A stretch of 64,000 nt of DNA, from the NCBI RefSeq assembly GCF_013376005.1, contig NZ_JABMJK010000021.1, forward strand, positions 20,255 through 84,254, written 5' to 3'. Shown piece by piece: positions 43,104-52,471 of this stretch. A program made the translations under genes and the position numbers. The notes below the pieces were generated by a model, which was not told the origin of the DNA, ran no database searches, and saw only the letters and a list, made by a program, of their open reading frames with translations. How positions within the stretch are numbered: position 1 is the first letter of the stretch; every line of letters starts with the position of its first letter. Source of the stretch: Duganella sp. SG902. Its GTDB lineage: Bacteria; Pseudomonadota; Gammaproteobacteria; Burkholderiales; Burkholderiaceae_D.

Positions 43104-45542
43104 CTAATAGCGTGCTTGCCAGTAGCGCGCGTGGGTGCCGCGGTAGCTGGAAATTCGTATAGTTTCATCGAATTCCAGCGTCAAGGCGCCGGCCTGGTCG
43201 GTGCGGTAGCGGGCGATGCCGGCGGCGCCGTAGCGTTCGTAGACTTCGGCCTTTGGATGGCGGTAGCGATTGCGGTGGCCGACCTGGAAAATCGCCGCCT
43301 GCGGGCGCACCGCCAGCAGGAAGGCCGGCGTCGAACTGGTGCCGCTGCCGTGGTGCGGCGCGAGCAGCACGTCCGCGCGCAGGCCGGCGGCGTCGCGCTC
43401 CAGCAATTGCGCCTCCTGCTCGGCCTCGATGTCGCCGGCCAGCAGCATGGACTTGCCGCCAGCCGTGACTTTCAGCGTGCAGCCGCGCGTGTTGGGCTTG
43501 AGCGCGGCGTTGGCGTAGCTGGCCGGCAGCGGGTGCAGGATCTCGAAGCGCACGCCATCCCAGGTCCAGGCCTGGCCCGCCGCGCACTGTGCGTGCTGGC
43601 GCGCCGCGCGCGCGATGGGGTGCCGTGGCGGCAGCGAGGACAGCACCCAGCCGACGCCTGCGCCCTCGAGCAGCGACAACGCGCCGCCGGAATGGTCGGC
43701 GTCGCTGTGCGAGACCACCATGCCATCCAGCGCGCCGATGCCGCGTGCCCGCAGATAAGGCAGGATGATGCGGTTGCCGGCGTTGGACTCGGGTGTGTAG
43801 GCCGGGCCGGTATCGTACAGCAGCCGGTGGCCGCTGGTCTCGATCAGCAGCGCCATGCCCTGCCCGACGTCAAACGCGGTGACGGTCATGCGGCCGGGCG
43901 CCGGGTGCGATGGTTCGGCCGCCAGCAGCGGTATCCAGGTCGCCAGGCCAAGCCAGCGCACCGGCCAGCCGCGCGGCGCCAGCAGCCAGACCGTGCCGAC
44001 CATCGCCCAGCAGAACAGCCAGAACGGCGGCATCGGCGCGCTCCACACGGCGTAGCGCATGGCGCTGAACCATTGCAGGCACAGCGCCAGCGCCTCCACC
44101 AAACCGTGCGCCGTGGCCAGCAGCGGCGCCGCCAGCAACCGCGGCAACATGCTGCCAACCAGCGCGAGCGGCGTGACCACCAGGCTGATCAGTGGAATCG
44201 CCACCGCGTTCGCCAGCGGGCTGACCACCGACACCTGCCCGAACAGCAGCATGGTGATCGGCACCAAGCCGAACGTGACCACATATTGCGTGTGCACGCC
44301 GACCCGCAGCGCATGCGTCAACCGCTCCCGGCGCGTAAGCGGCGCCGGCACGTGCTGCGCCACGCCAGGCGACAGGCTGGCCGCGCGCGAACGAGCCGTG
44401 CGGCCGACCGTGGCATACAGAATAATGGCCACCGCGCCGAACGACAGCCAGAAACCCGGCCACAACACCGCCCAGGGATCGAGCACCACCACCACGCCAA
44501 GCGCGGTGCACAGCACGTGCGTGATGCTGGTGAGCCGGTTGAGCCACAGCGCCGCGGCCACCACCATCAGCATGTACAAGGTGCGCTGCGCCGGCACACC
44601 GAATCCGGCCAGCAGCACGTACAACAGCGCTACCCCGGCCCCAACCAGCGCCGCCACCTTCTGCGCCGGCAGCAGCAACGGCAGTTGCGCGCGCGTGTAG
44701 AACGACCAGCGCCACAACGTGTAGGCCATCCATGCAAACAGGCCGGCCACCATGGTGATATGCAGGCCGGAGATCGAAATCAGATGGCCGATGCCGGTGC
44801 GATTGAATACCTGCCAGTCCGCCTGATCGATGCCGCGCTGGTCGCCCACCACCAGCGCCACGATCACGCCGGCATATGGCTGGCCGGGCAGCGCGGCCAG
44901 TATGCGGTCGCGCAGCACCGCGCGGCAGTGTTCGACGGCGTTGTTTGCGCTGAAGACAAAGCCGTCGATCCGGCGATTGTCGCGCGCCATGCGCACGTAG
45001 CCGGTGGCGCGCAAGCCTTGCTCCAGCAGCCACGCCTCGTAATCGAAACCGTAGGGATTGGCGTTGCCATGCGGGCGTTGCAGGCGCACCGTCAGTTGCC
45101 AGCGCTCGCCGGGACGCACCTCCGGCACATCGGCGGGTTGGTCGCGATAGCCGGCATACCACGACAAGGAGATCCTGGGGGGCAGCGCCGCGCTGGACGC
45201 CTCCACCGCGAAATTGAACCGCACGCCTTGCGAGAAGCGATACGGCAGATTGTCGATGGTGCCAACGATCCGCAGATCGCGCCCCTCGTCCGCTGGCGCC
45301 AGCTGCGGCGCCAAAGCGCGATGCGCGAGCCATGCGGCCCAGATAAAGCCGAGCACCGCGCCGGACAGCAGCGCCACCACGCCACGCATGACGGCCGGCA
45401 TGCGCCCCGCCAGCCGCCGCCAGGCGAGCAGCCACGCCAGCAAGAGGCACAGCGCCAGGGCCAGCGCGAATGCGGACGGCAGCGCCGCCCGCGTTTGCAG
45501 GCAGGCGGCACCCATCGCCAGGCCTATCGATCCGAGACGCAT
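43104..45542 (-). CDS. comEC: ComEC/Rec2 DNA-uptake channel protein
   Basis: An 812-residue inner-membrane protein. In order: N-terminal helices, an OB-like DUF4131 segment, the competence domain (about 225-505, with GIGHLISISGLHITMVAGLFAW) and a C-terminal metallo-beta-lactamase-like domain with DVGQGMALLIET, the metal site SHSDADHSGG and LLAPHHGSGTSS. ComEC moves one strand of incoming DNA across the inner membrane; the C-terminal domain may degrade the other. Key residues look intact, so natural transformation is plausible, though no other competence genes are in the window. Confidence 0.93.
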   Translation of the reverse strand: MRLGSIGLAMGAACLQTRAALPSAFALALALCLLLAWLLAWRRLAGRMPAVMRGVVALLSGAVLGFIWAAWLAHRALAPQLAPADEGRDLRIVGTIDNLPYRFSQGVRFNFAVEASSAALPPRISLSWYAGYRDQPADVPEVRPGERWQLTVRLQRPHGNANPYGFDYEAWLLEQGLRATGYVRMARDNRRIDGFVFSANNAVEHCRAVLRDRILAALPGQPYAGVIVALVVGDQRGIDQADWQVFNRTGIGHLISISGLHITMVAGLFAWMAYTLWRWSFYTRAQLPLLLPAQKVAALVGAGVALLYVLLAGFGVPAQRTLYMLMVVAAALWLNRLTSITHVLCTALGVVVVLDPWAVLWPGFWLSFGAVAIILYATVGRTARSRAASLSPGVAQHVPAPLTRRERLTHALRVGVHTQYVVTFGLVPITMLLFGQVSVVSPLANAVAIPLISLVVTPLALVGSMLPRLLAAPLLATAHGLVEALALCLQWFSAMRYAVWSAPMPPFWLFCWAMVGTVWLLAPRGWPVRWLGLATWIPLLAAEPSHPAPGRMTVTAFDVGQGMALLIETSGHRLLYDTGPAYTPESNAGNRIILPYLRARGIGALDGMVVSHSDADHSGGALSLLEGAGVGWVLSSLPPRHPIARAARQHAQCAAGQAWTWDGVRFEILHPLPASYANAALKPNTRGCTLKVTAGGKSMLLAGDIEAEQEAQLLERDAAGLRADVLLAPHHGSGTSSTPAFLLAVRPQAAIFQVGHRNRYRHPKAEVYERYGAAGIARYRTDQAGALTLEFDETIRISSYRGTHARYWQARY

Positions 45543-45577
45543 AGCATCGCCCTCCTCCAGCGATACTACGCAAAGAA

Positions 45578-45611
45578 AAACGGCGGCAGGCCGTCAAGCC
45601 TGCCGCCGTTT
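45578..45611 (-). terminator. Terminator after the TonB receptor gene
   Basis: A 14-bp perfect stem, AAACGGCGGCAGGC (45578-45591) with GCCTGCCGCCGTTT (45598-45611), and a 6-base loop. On the minus strand it is followed by TTCTTTG, so it serves the receptor gene. Confidence 0.85.
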
Positions 45612-45629
45612 GATGTGGCTCAGTTCAGC

Positions 45630-48509
45630 TTACATCTTCCAGCGCAAGGCAACCGAGACCGAACGTCCGATCTGGAGCGTGCCGAAGTTGCTCACCTGCG
45701 CGTTACCCGCGCTGCCGAAGTGGTAGTACTGCTGCTGCATTTCGTTGGTCAGGTTGACGCCACTGATGTCGACCGACATGTTGTCGTTGACTTTGTAGGA
45801 GACCTGCATGTCCACACTCTTTTCCGGATGACGCCAGATACCGATCGGATTGGCAAACAAGGCGGCCTCGTTGCTGGCCAGGAAGCCGGAGCGCCAGACA
45901 TACGACAAGCGCGCGCTGACCGGGCCCTTTTCGTAAGCCAGGGTGGCGTTGTAGGAGCTGTTCGACACGCCAAAGAACGGGGTCTTGAGCTGGGCCACGA
46001 CGACGCCGGCATCATTGGCGTCAGGCACGTTCTGCGACGAAGTGAGTCGCGTGTAGCTGCCTTGGAATCCCAGGCCGTCCAGCAGGCTCGGCAATCCTTT
46101 CGGGAAGTAGATCAAGCCGAGCTCGGCGCCGCTGATCTCGCCGTTGGAGGCGTTGACCGGCGAGTTGATGACGTAGTCATAGCCATTGGTGTGATCGCCG
46201 CCCGAGGTCGAGTTGCGGAATGGGTCGTTCGCCGGATCGACGTGAACGCGGTGACGCAAGCCCACGACCAGGCCGTCGATCTTGCGCTTGAACGCCGTGC
46301 CGTACACTGCGCTGTCCTTCTGGAAGTACCACTCGGCGGTCAAGTCGAGGTTCTTGGAGCGGGTCGGTTTCAAGTCCGGATTGCCGCCGCTGCCCGAACC
46401 GTAACCGACCTTCGACACGTCGTCACCGAGCTGCAGGACCGGATTCAGATCGCCGAAGTTCGGTCGGCGCAGGGTTTCACCATAGTTGAAGCGCAGCACC
46501 ACGTCCTTGGATGGATCGTAAATCAGGGTCATGCTGGGCAGCAGCTTGCTGGTCGACTTGCTGGCGCTGGACGGCGTGACCGCTTTGGTGGTGGCATCCA
46601 CCTTGTAGAAGGTCATGTCGGTGTCGACCTTGACGTAGCGCAGGCCGAAGTTGCCGCGCAGGCGATGGCCGAACAGCTCGTTCTGGGTATTCCCCATCAG
46701 GAACAGGTTGCTGGTCTTTTCTTCCACCTCGAAGGTCTTCTGCAGGCGCAGTTTGTCCGTGGTCAGGAAGTTCGCATCGGTCGAGTTGAACAGCTTGCGC
46801 CAGTCGTCGATGTGGTCGCGGATGTAGTAGGCGTTCGGCTCCACCCACGAGCGCGGAACGTCCGAGATGTCCTTGCCGAAGTTCGAGTTGGTGGAGGAAT
46901 ACTCCGGGCCCAGCGTGGCGAGGTTGCGGTTCAGGGTGCCCGATTGCGTCCGGTTGGCCTCCGACGCCTTGCGGTCGTCGAAGCGCACGCCGAAGTGGAT
47001 GGTTTCCAGCGGGCCCCAGTTGGCATCGTAGACGCCCGACAGATTGGCCGTCGCGGCGCTGCCCTTGTTGCGGTTGGCGTTGTCGTAGAACTGCGCGACA
47101 TTCCACTTGGACGAATTGGTCAGATCGGCGTCGTTATTGAAATGGAAGGCCGTGTTGTTGCCGCCGGCATTGAAGTCGACGTCGATGGACGGCGCGACGC
47201 GATCGATACGGGTGGCCGTGAATTCCGAGTGATAGGTGCTGGTCTGGTACGACAGATCGCCTTCCAGCCTTAGGCGGTCGCCGAGGTCCCACTTGCCGTT
47301 CAGGGCATAAACATAGGAATCGGTTGCCGACGTGGTGTAGTCGCCGCTGTTGAAGCCATACACGTTATTGACCTTACGGCTCTTGATGACGTTGGTCCCC
47401 GGGAAGGTGGTGATCGAACTGGCCGGGTTGCTGCCGAGATCACCCCACCAGTCAACAAAGCTGAACAGCAGGCGGTTGAAGGACTTGTCGCGATAACCGT
47501 TGTACATCGATTCGAAGGTGTAGACCGAATCGCTGTTTGGTTTCCACTGCAAGGCCAGATTGGCGGCCGGACGCTCGCGCTTGCCCTCAACGTCGCTCTG
47601 GAACACGGCGTCGCGCGCCAGGTAATAAGGATAGGCCTTGCCGTTGAAATTCAGCGTGGAACCCGCCGCCATCGGCAAGCCGGTGTGGGTGCCGGGCGTC
47701 CAGATATTGTTGTCGAAGATGCGCTGCAACGGCGTGTAACCTGGCGGCACTTCGGCGGCATTGGGGCTGACAAACGGCACCATGGCGCCCGGCGTCACGC
47801 TTTCATTGCGGTATTTGGTCTCGGTGGCCGACAGATTGACCAGGGCGCCGACTTCACCGATGCCGGTTTCCCAGCGGTTGCTCAACATGGCGCTCAGTTG
47901 CGGGTTGCCTTTTTTCGCGGGCTCGAGATAGGTTTCACGCGCCGACAGCGACACTCTCGACCCTTTGAAATCGAACGGCCGCAGCGACTTGACGTCAACC
48001 TGGCCGGCGATGCCGGTGTCGAGCTGGCTGGCGTCGCGCGTCTTGTAGACGTCGATCTGGCGCACCAGCGTCGAGGGAATGTCCTGCAGCGCGACCTGCG
48101 TGCCGGACGCGGTGAAAATATTGCGGCCGTTCCAGGTGGTTTGGACGTCGGGCAGGCCACGGATGGACAAGGTGCCGACTTCGCCGCCGGCGCGGTTGGT
48201 GACCTGGACCCCGGTCACGCGCTGCAGCGCTTCGACGACGTTGTTATCGGGCAGCTTGCCGATGTCTTCGGCCACGACCGATTCCACCACCTGGTCATTG
48301 GTGCGCTTGATCGCCAGGCTCTTGATCATCGATGCCTTGACGCCCGTGACGACCACGGTCGTGTCAGCCGGCTCGGTTGGTTCTGCGGCCGCTTGCGCCC
48401 ACACCGAGGCGCTGCTGAGCAGGCCGGCGCCCATCAGCGCGGCAACGGAAAGTTTCAGATGGAGTGGGCGTGCGAGGACAGCCGCTACGCGGATAGATTG
48501 GTGGTGCAT
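45630..48509 (-). CDS. TonB-dependent receptor, Xanthomonas/Caulobacter class
   Basis: A 959-residue outer-membrane receptor with a signal peptide cut after SSASVWAQ. A TonB-box-like stretch (TTVVVTGVKAS) precedes the plug domain (about 60-175, EDIGKLPDNNVVEALQRVTG and LSIRGLPDVQTTWNGRNIF), and the rest is a 22-strand type barrel. The VVVTG-S-KIA style N-terminus and EDIGK motif mark the class often used for carbohydrates or other large nutrients. No substrate gene is linked. AAAGGGAGA precedes the ATG, and a terminator follows. Confidence 0.93.
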   Translation of the reverse strand: MHHQSIRVAAVLARPLHLKLSVAALMGAGLLSSASVWAQAAAEPTEPADTTVVVTGVKASMIKSLAIKRTNDQVVESVVAEDIGKLPDNNVVEALQRVTGVQVTNRAGGEVGTLSIRGLPDVQTTWNGRNIFTASGTQVALQDIPSTLVRQIDVYKTRDASQLDTGIAGQVDVKSLRPFDFKGSRVSLSARETYLEPAKKGNPQLSAMLSNRWETGIGEVGALVNLSATETKYRNESVTPGAMVPFVSPNAAEVPPGYTPLQRIFDNNIWTPGTHTGLPMAAGSTLNFNGKAYPYYLARDAVFQSDVEGKRERPAANLALQWKPNSDSVYTFESMYNGYRDKSFNRLLFSFVDWWGDLGSNPASSITTFPGTNVIKSRKVNNVYGFNSGDYTTSATDSYVYALNGKWDLGDRLRLEGDLSYQTSTYHSEFTATRIDRVAPSIDVDFNAGGNNTAFHFNNDADLTNSSKWNVAQFYDNANRNKGSAATANLSGVYDANWGPLETIHFGVRFDDRKASEANRTQSGTLNRNLATLGPEYSSTNSNFGKDISDVPRSWVEPNAYYIRDHIDDWRKLFNSTDANFLTTDKLRLQKTFEVEEKTSNLFLMGNTQNELFGHRLRGNFGLRYVKVDTDMTFYKVDATTKAVTPSSASKSTSKLLPSMTLIYDPSKDVVLRFNYGETLRRPNFGDLNPVLQLGDDVSKVGYGSGSGGNPDLKPTRSKNLDLTAEWYFQKDSAVYGTAFKRKIDGLVVGLRHRVHVDPANDPFRNSTSGGDHTNGYDYVINSPVNASNGEISGAELGLIYFPKGLPSLLDGLGFQGSYTRLTSSQNVPDANDAGVVVAQLKTPFFGVSNSSYNATLAYEKGPVSARLSYVWRSGFLASNEAALFANPIGIWRHPEKSVDMQVSYKVNDNMSVDISGVNLTNEMQQQYYHFGSAGNAQVSNFGTLQIGRSVSVALRWKM

Positions 48510-48657
48510 GACGTCTCCCTTTTGTGATTTTTTCTGATGCGATTTTGCACATCGCTCGAATTCATCTTATGGAGATCGCAACATCCAATCCAATCAAATT
48601 TAATCGCCGTTTGATACTGTTTTGTGTATCGGCAACTCTACAACGCCCACAAACAAG

Positions 48658-48697
48658 CGCCGCAGGCGCCGCACCTTGCGGTGACGCGCCTGCGGCG
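48658..48697 (-). terminator. Probable terminator after the CsgG-like gene
   Basis: CGCCGCAGGCGC (48658-48669) pairs perfectly with GCGCCTGCGGCG (48686-48697). The following minus-strand bases (TTGTTTGTGG) form only a weak U-tract. Confidence 0.65.
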
Positions 48698-48721
48698 TAT
48701 TTGCAACGTTAATCGATTACT

Positions 48722-49528
48722 TTACTTCGGGCTGACGTCGGTGGCCTTCACCGCCACGTGCTCGGTGACGTTCTTGGCGGCGATGGTGCTGGCCAGGAAG
48801 GCGGTCGATTTCACCAGCAGGTCGCGCGCCACCTCCTCCAGCGGCGAGCCGCTGATGCTGGCGTGGTTGCCACCCAGCGCGGTGCCGCCGCCCCAACCCA
48901 GCGCCGAGACGCCGAAACCGGTCTTCTCGTTGTTGGCCTGGAAGGTCTTGGACGCGATGATCTTGGCGCGCTTGACGTCCACCACACGGATGTCCATGTT
49001 CATGTGGACCTTGGATTTCTTGTAATCGACCGAGCCGGCCAGCAGGCCCAGCGGGCCTTTCAGGAAGCTCAGGCCGCCCAGGCCGGTCGAGCTCTGCTCG
49101 AAGCCCAGCGAAGTGATCGAGCCGGTGATCATGTAATCGGCGGCCTCGGCCTCCACCTTCTTGCCGACCAGCGCCAGTTCCTTGTTGATCTCGTCCAGCT
49201 CGGCGCGCTCCTGCACGTCGAAGCAGCCGGTCTGCGTCAGCGCCGTGGCCAGCATCTCGGTCATGCCGGTGCCGACGCCGGTGTAGGTCGGCTGCGCCAC
49301 GTTGCCCTGGCGCTCCCACCAGCGGTACTGGCGCGGGTCCTGCTGGCCTGAGCCGGACGAGCAGTCGGCCGACTTGCACTTGAATTCGGTGAACACGACC
49401 TTGGCGGCCGGCGCGGCGCATTTCGGCACGTCGATGGCGCGCTCGGAAACGTCGCTCGGTTCGGCAAAACTGATGACGGGGACCAGCAGGATGGCGGCGA
49501 GGCCGGTGTGAAGGACGTGTGATTTCAT
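48722..49528 (-). CDS. CsgG/HfaB-like exported protein
   Basis: A 268-residue protein with a signal peptide (GLAAILLVPVISFA) and a CsgG-like fold pattern: GTGMTEMLATALTQTGCFDVQER, ADYMITGSITSLGF, VHMNMDIRVVDVKRAKII and an amphipathic C-terminal part. CsgG forms the outer-membrane curli secretion channel; CsgG-like proteins without curli genes are common and of unknown role. Unlike E. coli CsgG there is no lipobox cysteine; cysteines occur at 37, 51, 56 and 102. No csgA/B/E/F homologues are nearby. Confidence 0.82.
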   Translation of the reverse strand: MKSHVLHTGLAAILLVPVISFAEPSDVSERAIDVPKCAAPAAKVVFTEFKCKSADCSSGSGQQDPRQYRWWERQGNVAQPTYTGVGTGMTEMLATALTQTGCFDVQERAELDEINKELALVGKKVEAEAADYMITGSITSLGFEQSSTGLGGLSFLKGPLGLLAGSVDYKKSKVHMNMDIRVVDVKRAKIIASKTFQANNEKTGFGVSALGWGGGTALGGNHASISGSPLEEVARDLLVKSTAFLASTIAAKNVTEHVAVKATDVSPK

Positions 49529-49631
49529 TCGGTTATCCGTTGTTAGGGTATCAAGATTTGGAATTATGCACTGCCGCGCAAATCACAAATCTAACCAAAT
49601 CTCACACTTTCAAATATTTCCTTATTGGAAA

Positions 49632-50420
49632 TTATTTGATACGCGGCAGAATGGCGCACGCATTGACGCTGGTGGCGGCGGCCACCTCCTCAACCGTCAG
49701 GCCGCGCAGCTCGGCCAGCACGGCGCCGATGCGGGGAATCTGGTCCGGGCTGTTGCGGCCGGGATGGACCCAGGATGGCGAGATATCGGGGGCGTCGGTT
49801 TCCAGCACGATGGCCTCCAGCGGCAGCTCGGCGGCCAGCCGGCGGATCTGCAGGGCGCGCGTAAAAGTCATCGCTCCGCCGAAACCGAGCTTGAAACCGA
49901 GATCGATATAGCTTTTGGCCTGCTGGGCACTGCCGTTGAAGGCATGGGCGATGCCGCCGTTGGGACGAATCTGCCGCACATGCTTGAGCACCACGTCCTG
50001 CGAACGGCGCACGTGCATCAGCACCGGCAGCTCGAAGTCGCGGGCGATTTTCAGCTGCTCGCGGAAGAAGAACTCCTGCTTCTCGCGCATGGCCGGCTCG
50101 GTCAGCATGGGGATGAAGAAATCGAGGCCAATCTCGCCCAACGCCACGAAGTTGGGATCGGCCATGGCGGCCGCCACCTGCTCGCGCAGCACGCGCAGGT
50201 GATCTTCCTCGGCGTGCGGTACGTAGATCGGGTGGATGCCCAGCGCGTAGCAGGCGTTGTCCACGCTGGCCGCCAACTGCGCGACGATGGCGAAGTTGGC
50301 CGTCTCCACCGCCGGGATCACGATCATTCCAACGCCCTGCGCGCGCGCCAGCGCCGCCTGCGCCACGGATTCGTTGCCGAATTCGTGGGCGTCCAGGTGG
50401 CAATGGGTGTCGATCCACAT
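49632..50420 (-). CDS. TatD family metal-dependent hydrolase
   Basis: A 262-residue TIM-barrel hydrolase (family DNases or exonucleases). Metal and catalytic motifs are clear: DTHCHLDAHEF, ALGEIGLDFF, VLMHVRRS, AHAFNGSAQQA and LETDAPDISPSWV. The gene follows lolD by 3 bases, as the third gene of a lolC-lolD-tatD-like operon; a link between TatD function and lipoprotein release is not known. Confidence 0.93.
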   Translation of the reverse strand: MWIDTHCHLDAHEFGNESVAQAALARAQGVGMIVIPAVETANFAIVAQLAASVDNACYALGIHPIYVPHAEEDHLRVLREQVAAAMADPNFVALGEIGLDFFIPMLTEPAMREKQEFFFREQLKIARDFELPVLMHVRRSQDVVLKHVRQIRPNGGIAHAFNGSAQQAKSYIDLGFKLGFGGAMTFTRALQIRRLAAELPLEAIVLETDAPDISPSWVHPGRNSPDQIPRIGAVLAELRGLTVEEVAAATSVNACAILPRIK

Positions 50421-50423
50421 GGC

Positions 50424-51113
50424 TTACGCCTCGTCCGGCTGCAATCCCTCGTCGGTCATGCGCAGCACGCGGTCGCAGCGGCGCGCCAGCTCGATGTCGT
50501 GGGTGACGATGACGAAGGCCGTGCCGAGTGTGCGCGACAGTTCCAGCATCAGGTCGAAGATCTGCTGCGCGGTGGCGTGGTCGAGGTTGCCGGTCGGCTC
50601 GTCGGCCAGCACGCAGGTGGGCTGGGTAACCAGCGCGCGCGCCAGCGCCACGCGCTGCCGCTCGCCGCCGGACAGCTCGCCCGGCACGTGTGAAATACGC
50701 TTGCCCAGGTTGACGCGCTTGAGGATTTCCTGCGCCTTGGCGGTGGCGTCGGCGCGCTTCTCGCGGCGGATCATCAGCGGCATGGCGACGTTGTCGAGCG
50801 CGCTGAATTCCGGCAGCAGGTGGTGGAACTGGTAGACAAAGCCCAGCGACTGGTTGCGCAGGTCGCCGCGCGCGGCCTCGCTCAGGCTGGCGAAGTCCTT
50901 GCCCTGCAAGCTCACGCTGCCGCTGGTCGGCGTGTCGAGGCCGCCCAGCAGATGCAGCAGGGTCGACTTGCCGGAGCCGGAGGCGCCGACGATCGCCACG
51001 CGCTCGCCGCGCCGCACGTCGATATCGATCCCGGTCAGCACTTTGACGGAATACGCGCCTTGCGTGAAGGTTTTGCCGAGGTTGCGGCAAGAGAGGACGA
51101 CTGGTTCACTCAT
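50424..51113 (-). CDS. lolD: Lipoprotein-releasing system ATP-binding protein
   Basis: A 229-residue ATPase of the Lol complex that frees outer-membrane lipoproteins from the inner membrane to LolA. Walker A GASGSGKSTLL, the LolD-characteristic SLGFVYQFHHLLPEFSALDNV segment after the Q-loop, signature LSGGERQRVALARAL and Walker B CVLADEPTGNLD are present. Its start overlaps the lolC stop by 8 bases, so translation is coupled. Confidence 0.95.
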   Translation of the reverse strand: MSEPVVLSCRNLGKTFTQGAYSVKVLTGIDIDVRRGERVAIVGASGSGKSTLLHLLGGLDTPTSGSVSLQGKDFASLSEAARGDLRNQSLGFVYQFHHLLPEFSALDNVAMPLMIRREKRADATAKAQEILKRVNLGKRISHVPGELSGGERQRVALARALVTQPTCVLADEPTGNLDHATAQQIFDLMLELSRTLGTAFVIVTHDIELARRCDRVLRMTDEGLQPDEA

Positions 51114-52371
51114 AGCGCAGCGCCTCCGCAGGTTTCACGCGCGCGGCCCACCAGCTTGGATACAGGGTGGCGACAAAGGCCAGCACCACGGCCACGCCGC
51201 CGATCTTGAAGACGTCCGGCCAGCGCAGGTCCGAAGGCACGGTGCTGATGTAGTAAATATCCTTGGACAAGAACTGCACTCCCAATAAATGTTCGATAAA
51301 CGGCACGATGACGTCGATGTTGAGCGCCACCAGCACACCCAGGCCGACGCCGATGGCGGTGCCCAGGATGCCCACCAGCGCGCCCTGGATCATGAAGATT
51401 TTCATGATGGAGCGTGGCGAGGCGCCCAGCGTGCGCAGGATGGCGATGTCGGCCTGCTTGTCGGTCACGGTCATCACCAGGGTCGACACCAGGTTGAACG
51501 CGGCCACCGCGATGATCAGGGTCAGGATGATGAACATCATGCGTTTCTCGGTCTGCACGGCGGCGAACCAATTGGCGTTGAGCTTGGACCAGTCGCGCAC
51601 GAACAGGTCGCCCGACATGGAATTCTTCAAGTCCTGCGCCACCTGCGGCGCGCGGTGCATGTCCTGCAGGCGCAGGCGCAGGCCGGCCGGCGCTTCGATG
51701 CGCAGCAGCTTTTCGGCGTCGGTCAGGTGGACGAAGGCCAGCGCCGAGTCGAACTCGTTGTGCCCTGCCTCAAAGATGCCAACCACGGTGAACGAGCGCA
51801 GGCGCGGCAGCACGCCGGCCGGCGTCGGCTGGCCTTGCGCCAGCGCCAGCGTCACCTTCTCGCCCAGGTTGACGCGCAAGGTGCGCGCCAGTTCGATGCC
51901 CAGCACAATGTTGTAGGCGCCCGGCTGCAGCGCGTTGAAGCTGCCGCGCTTGGTTTGTTTGGCCACGTCCGAAACCTTGGGTTCCTCCTCGGGCAGCACG
52001 CCGCGGATGATGGCCGGACGCAGCACGTCGTCGCGCACCAGCATGCCCTGGGTTTCGGCGAACGGCGCGGTGCCGATCACTTCCGGATTCTTGCGCGCCT
52101 CGGCCGCTTCCTGCTGCCAGTTCGGCATGGTGCCGCGGGCGTCGAAGATTTCGACGTGGGCCAGCACCGACAGCATGCGGTCCGTCACTTCCTTCTGGAA
52201 GCCGTTCATCACCGACAGCACGACGATCAGCGCCGCCACGCCCAGGCCGATGCCGGCCATGGAAATCAGGGAGATAAAGGAGATAAAGCTGTTCCGTCCG
52301 CTGCGCTTGCCGGCCCGCGTGTAGCGCAGGCCGACCAGCCATTCGAACGGCAAATTCTTGAAAATACTCAT
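51106..52371 (-). CDS. lolC: Lipoprotein-releasing system permease LolC/LolE
   Basis: A 421-residue FtsX-type permease: an N-terminal cytoplasmic motif (FEWLVGLRYTRAGKRSGRNS), helix 1 (ISLISMAGIGLGVAALIVVL), a periplasmic domain (about 50-275), and three C-terminal helices. SVMNGFQKEVTDRMLS is the family hallmark. Only one permease gene is present rather than LolC plus LolE, so the complex is probably a homodimer, as in bacteria with a LolF-type permease. The ATG at 52371 has GGGAG upstream. Confidence 0.92.
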   Translation of the reverse strand: MSIFKNLPFEWLVGLRYTRAGKRSGRNSFISFISLISMAGIGLGVAALIVVLSVMNGFQKEVTDRMLSVLAHVEIFDARGTMPNWQQEAAEARKNPEVIGTAPFAETQGMLVRDDVLRPAIIRGVLPEEEPKVSDVAKQTKRGSFNALQPGAYNIVLGIELARTLRVNLGEKVTLALAQGQPTPAGVLPRLRSFTVVGIFEAGHNEFDSALAFVHLTDAEKLLRIEAPAGLRLRLQDMHRAPQVAQDLKNSMSGDLFVRDWSKLNANWFAAVQTEKRMMFIILTLIIAVAAFNLVSTLVMTVTDKQADIAILRTLGASPRSIMKIFMIQGALVGILGTAIGVGLGVLVALNIDVIVPFIEHLLGVQFLSKDIYYISTVPSDLRWPDVFKIGGVAVVLAFVATLYPSWWAARVKPAEALRYE

Positions 52372-52414
52372 GGGCTCCCGGGGGATCAAACTCGACAAGC
52401 CCGCAGTGTGCCAT

Positions 52415-52449
52415 AAAAAAGCCACGCCGGGCAGCTTGCCTGCCGGGCG
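52415..52449 (-). terminator. Terminator after the PEP-CTERM gene
   Basis: CGCCGGGCAG (52425-52434) and CTGCCGGGCG (52440-52449) form a 10-bp stem with one mismatch; on the minus strand the stem is followed by a T-run (52415-52420). It closes the adhesin/PEP-CTERM transcription unit. Confidence 0.7.
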
Positions 52450-52471
52450 CGGTGCGCTGTTTAACAGCGGA

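Noticed and set aside
43116..47273. Long plus-strand open frame antisense to comEC and the TonB receptor
   Set aside because: The product is low-complexity Arg/Gln/Ala/His sequence, crosses two real genes and has no start signal; it is a codon-bias shadow.
48722..49528. Curli operon
   Set aside because: Only the CsgG-like gene is present; no CsgA/B/E/F-like proteins are encoded nearby.
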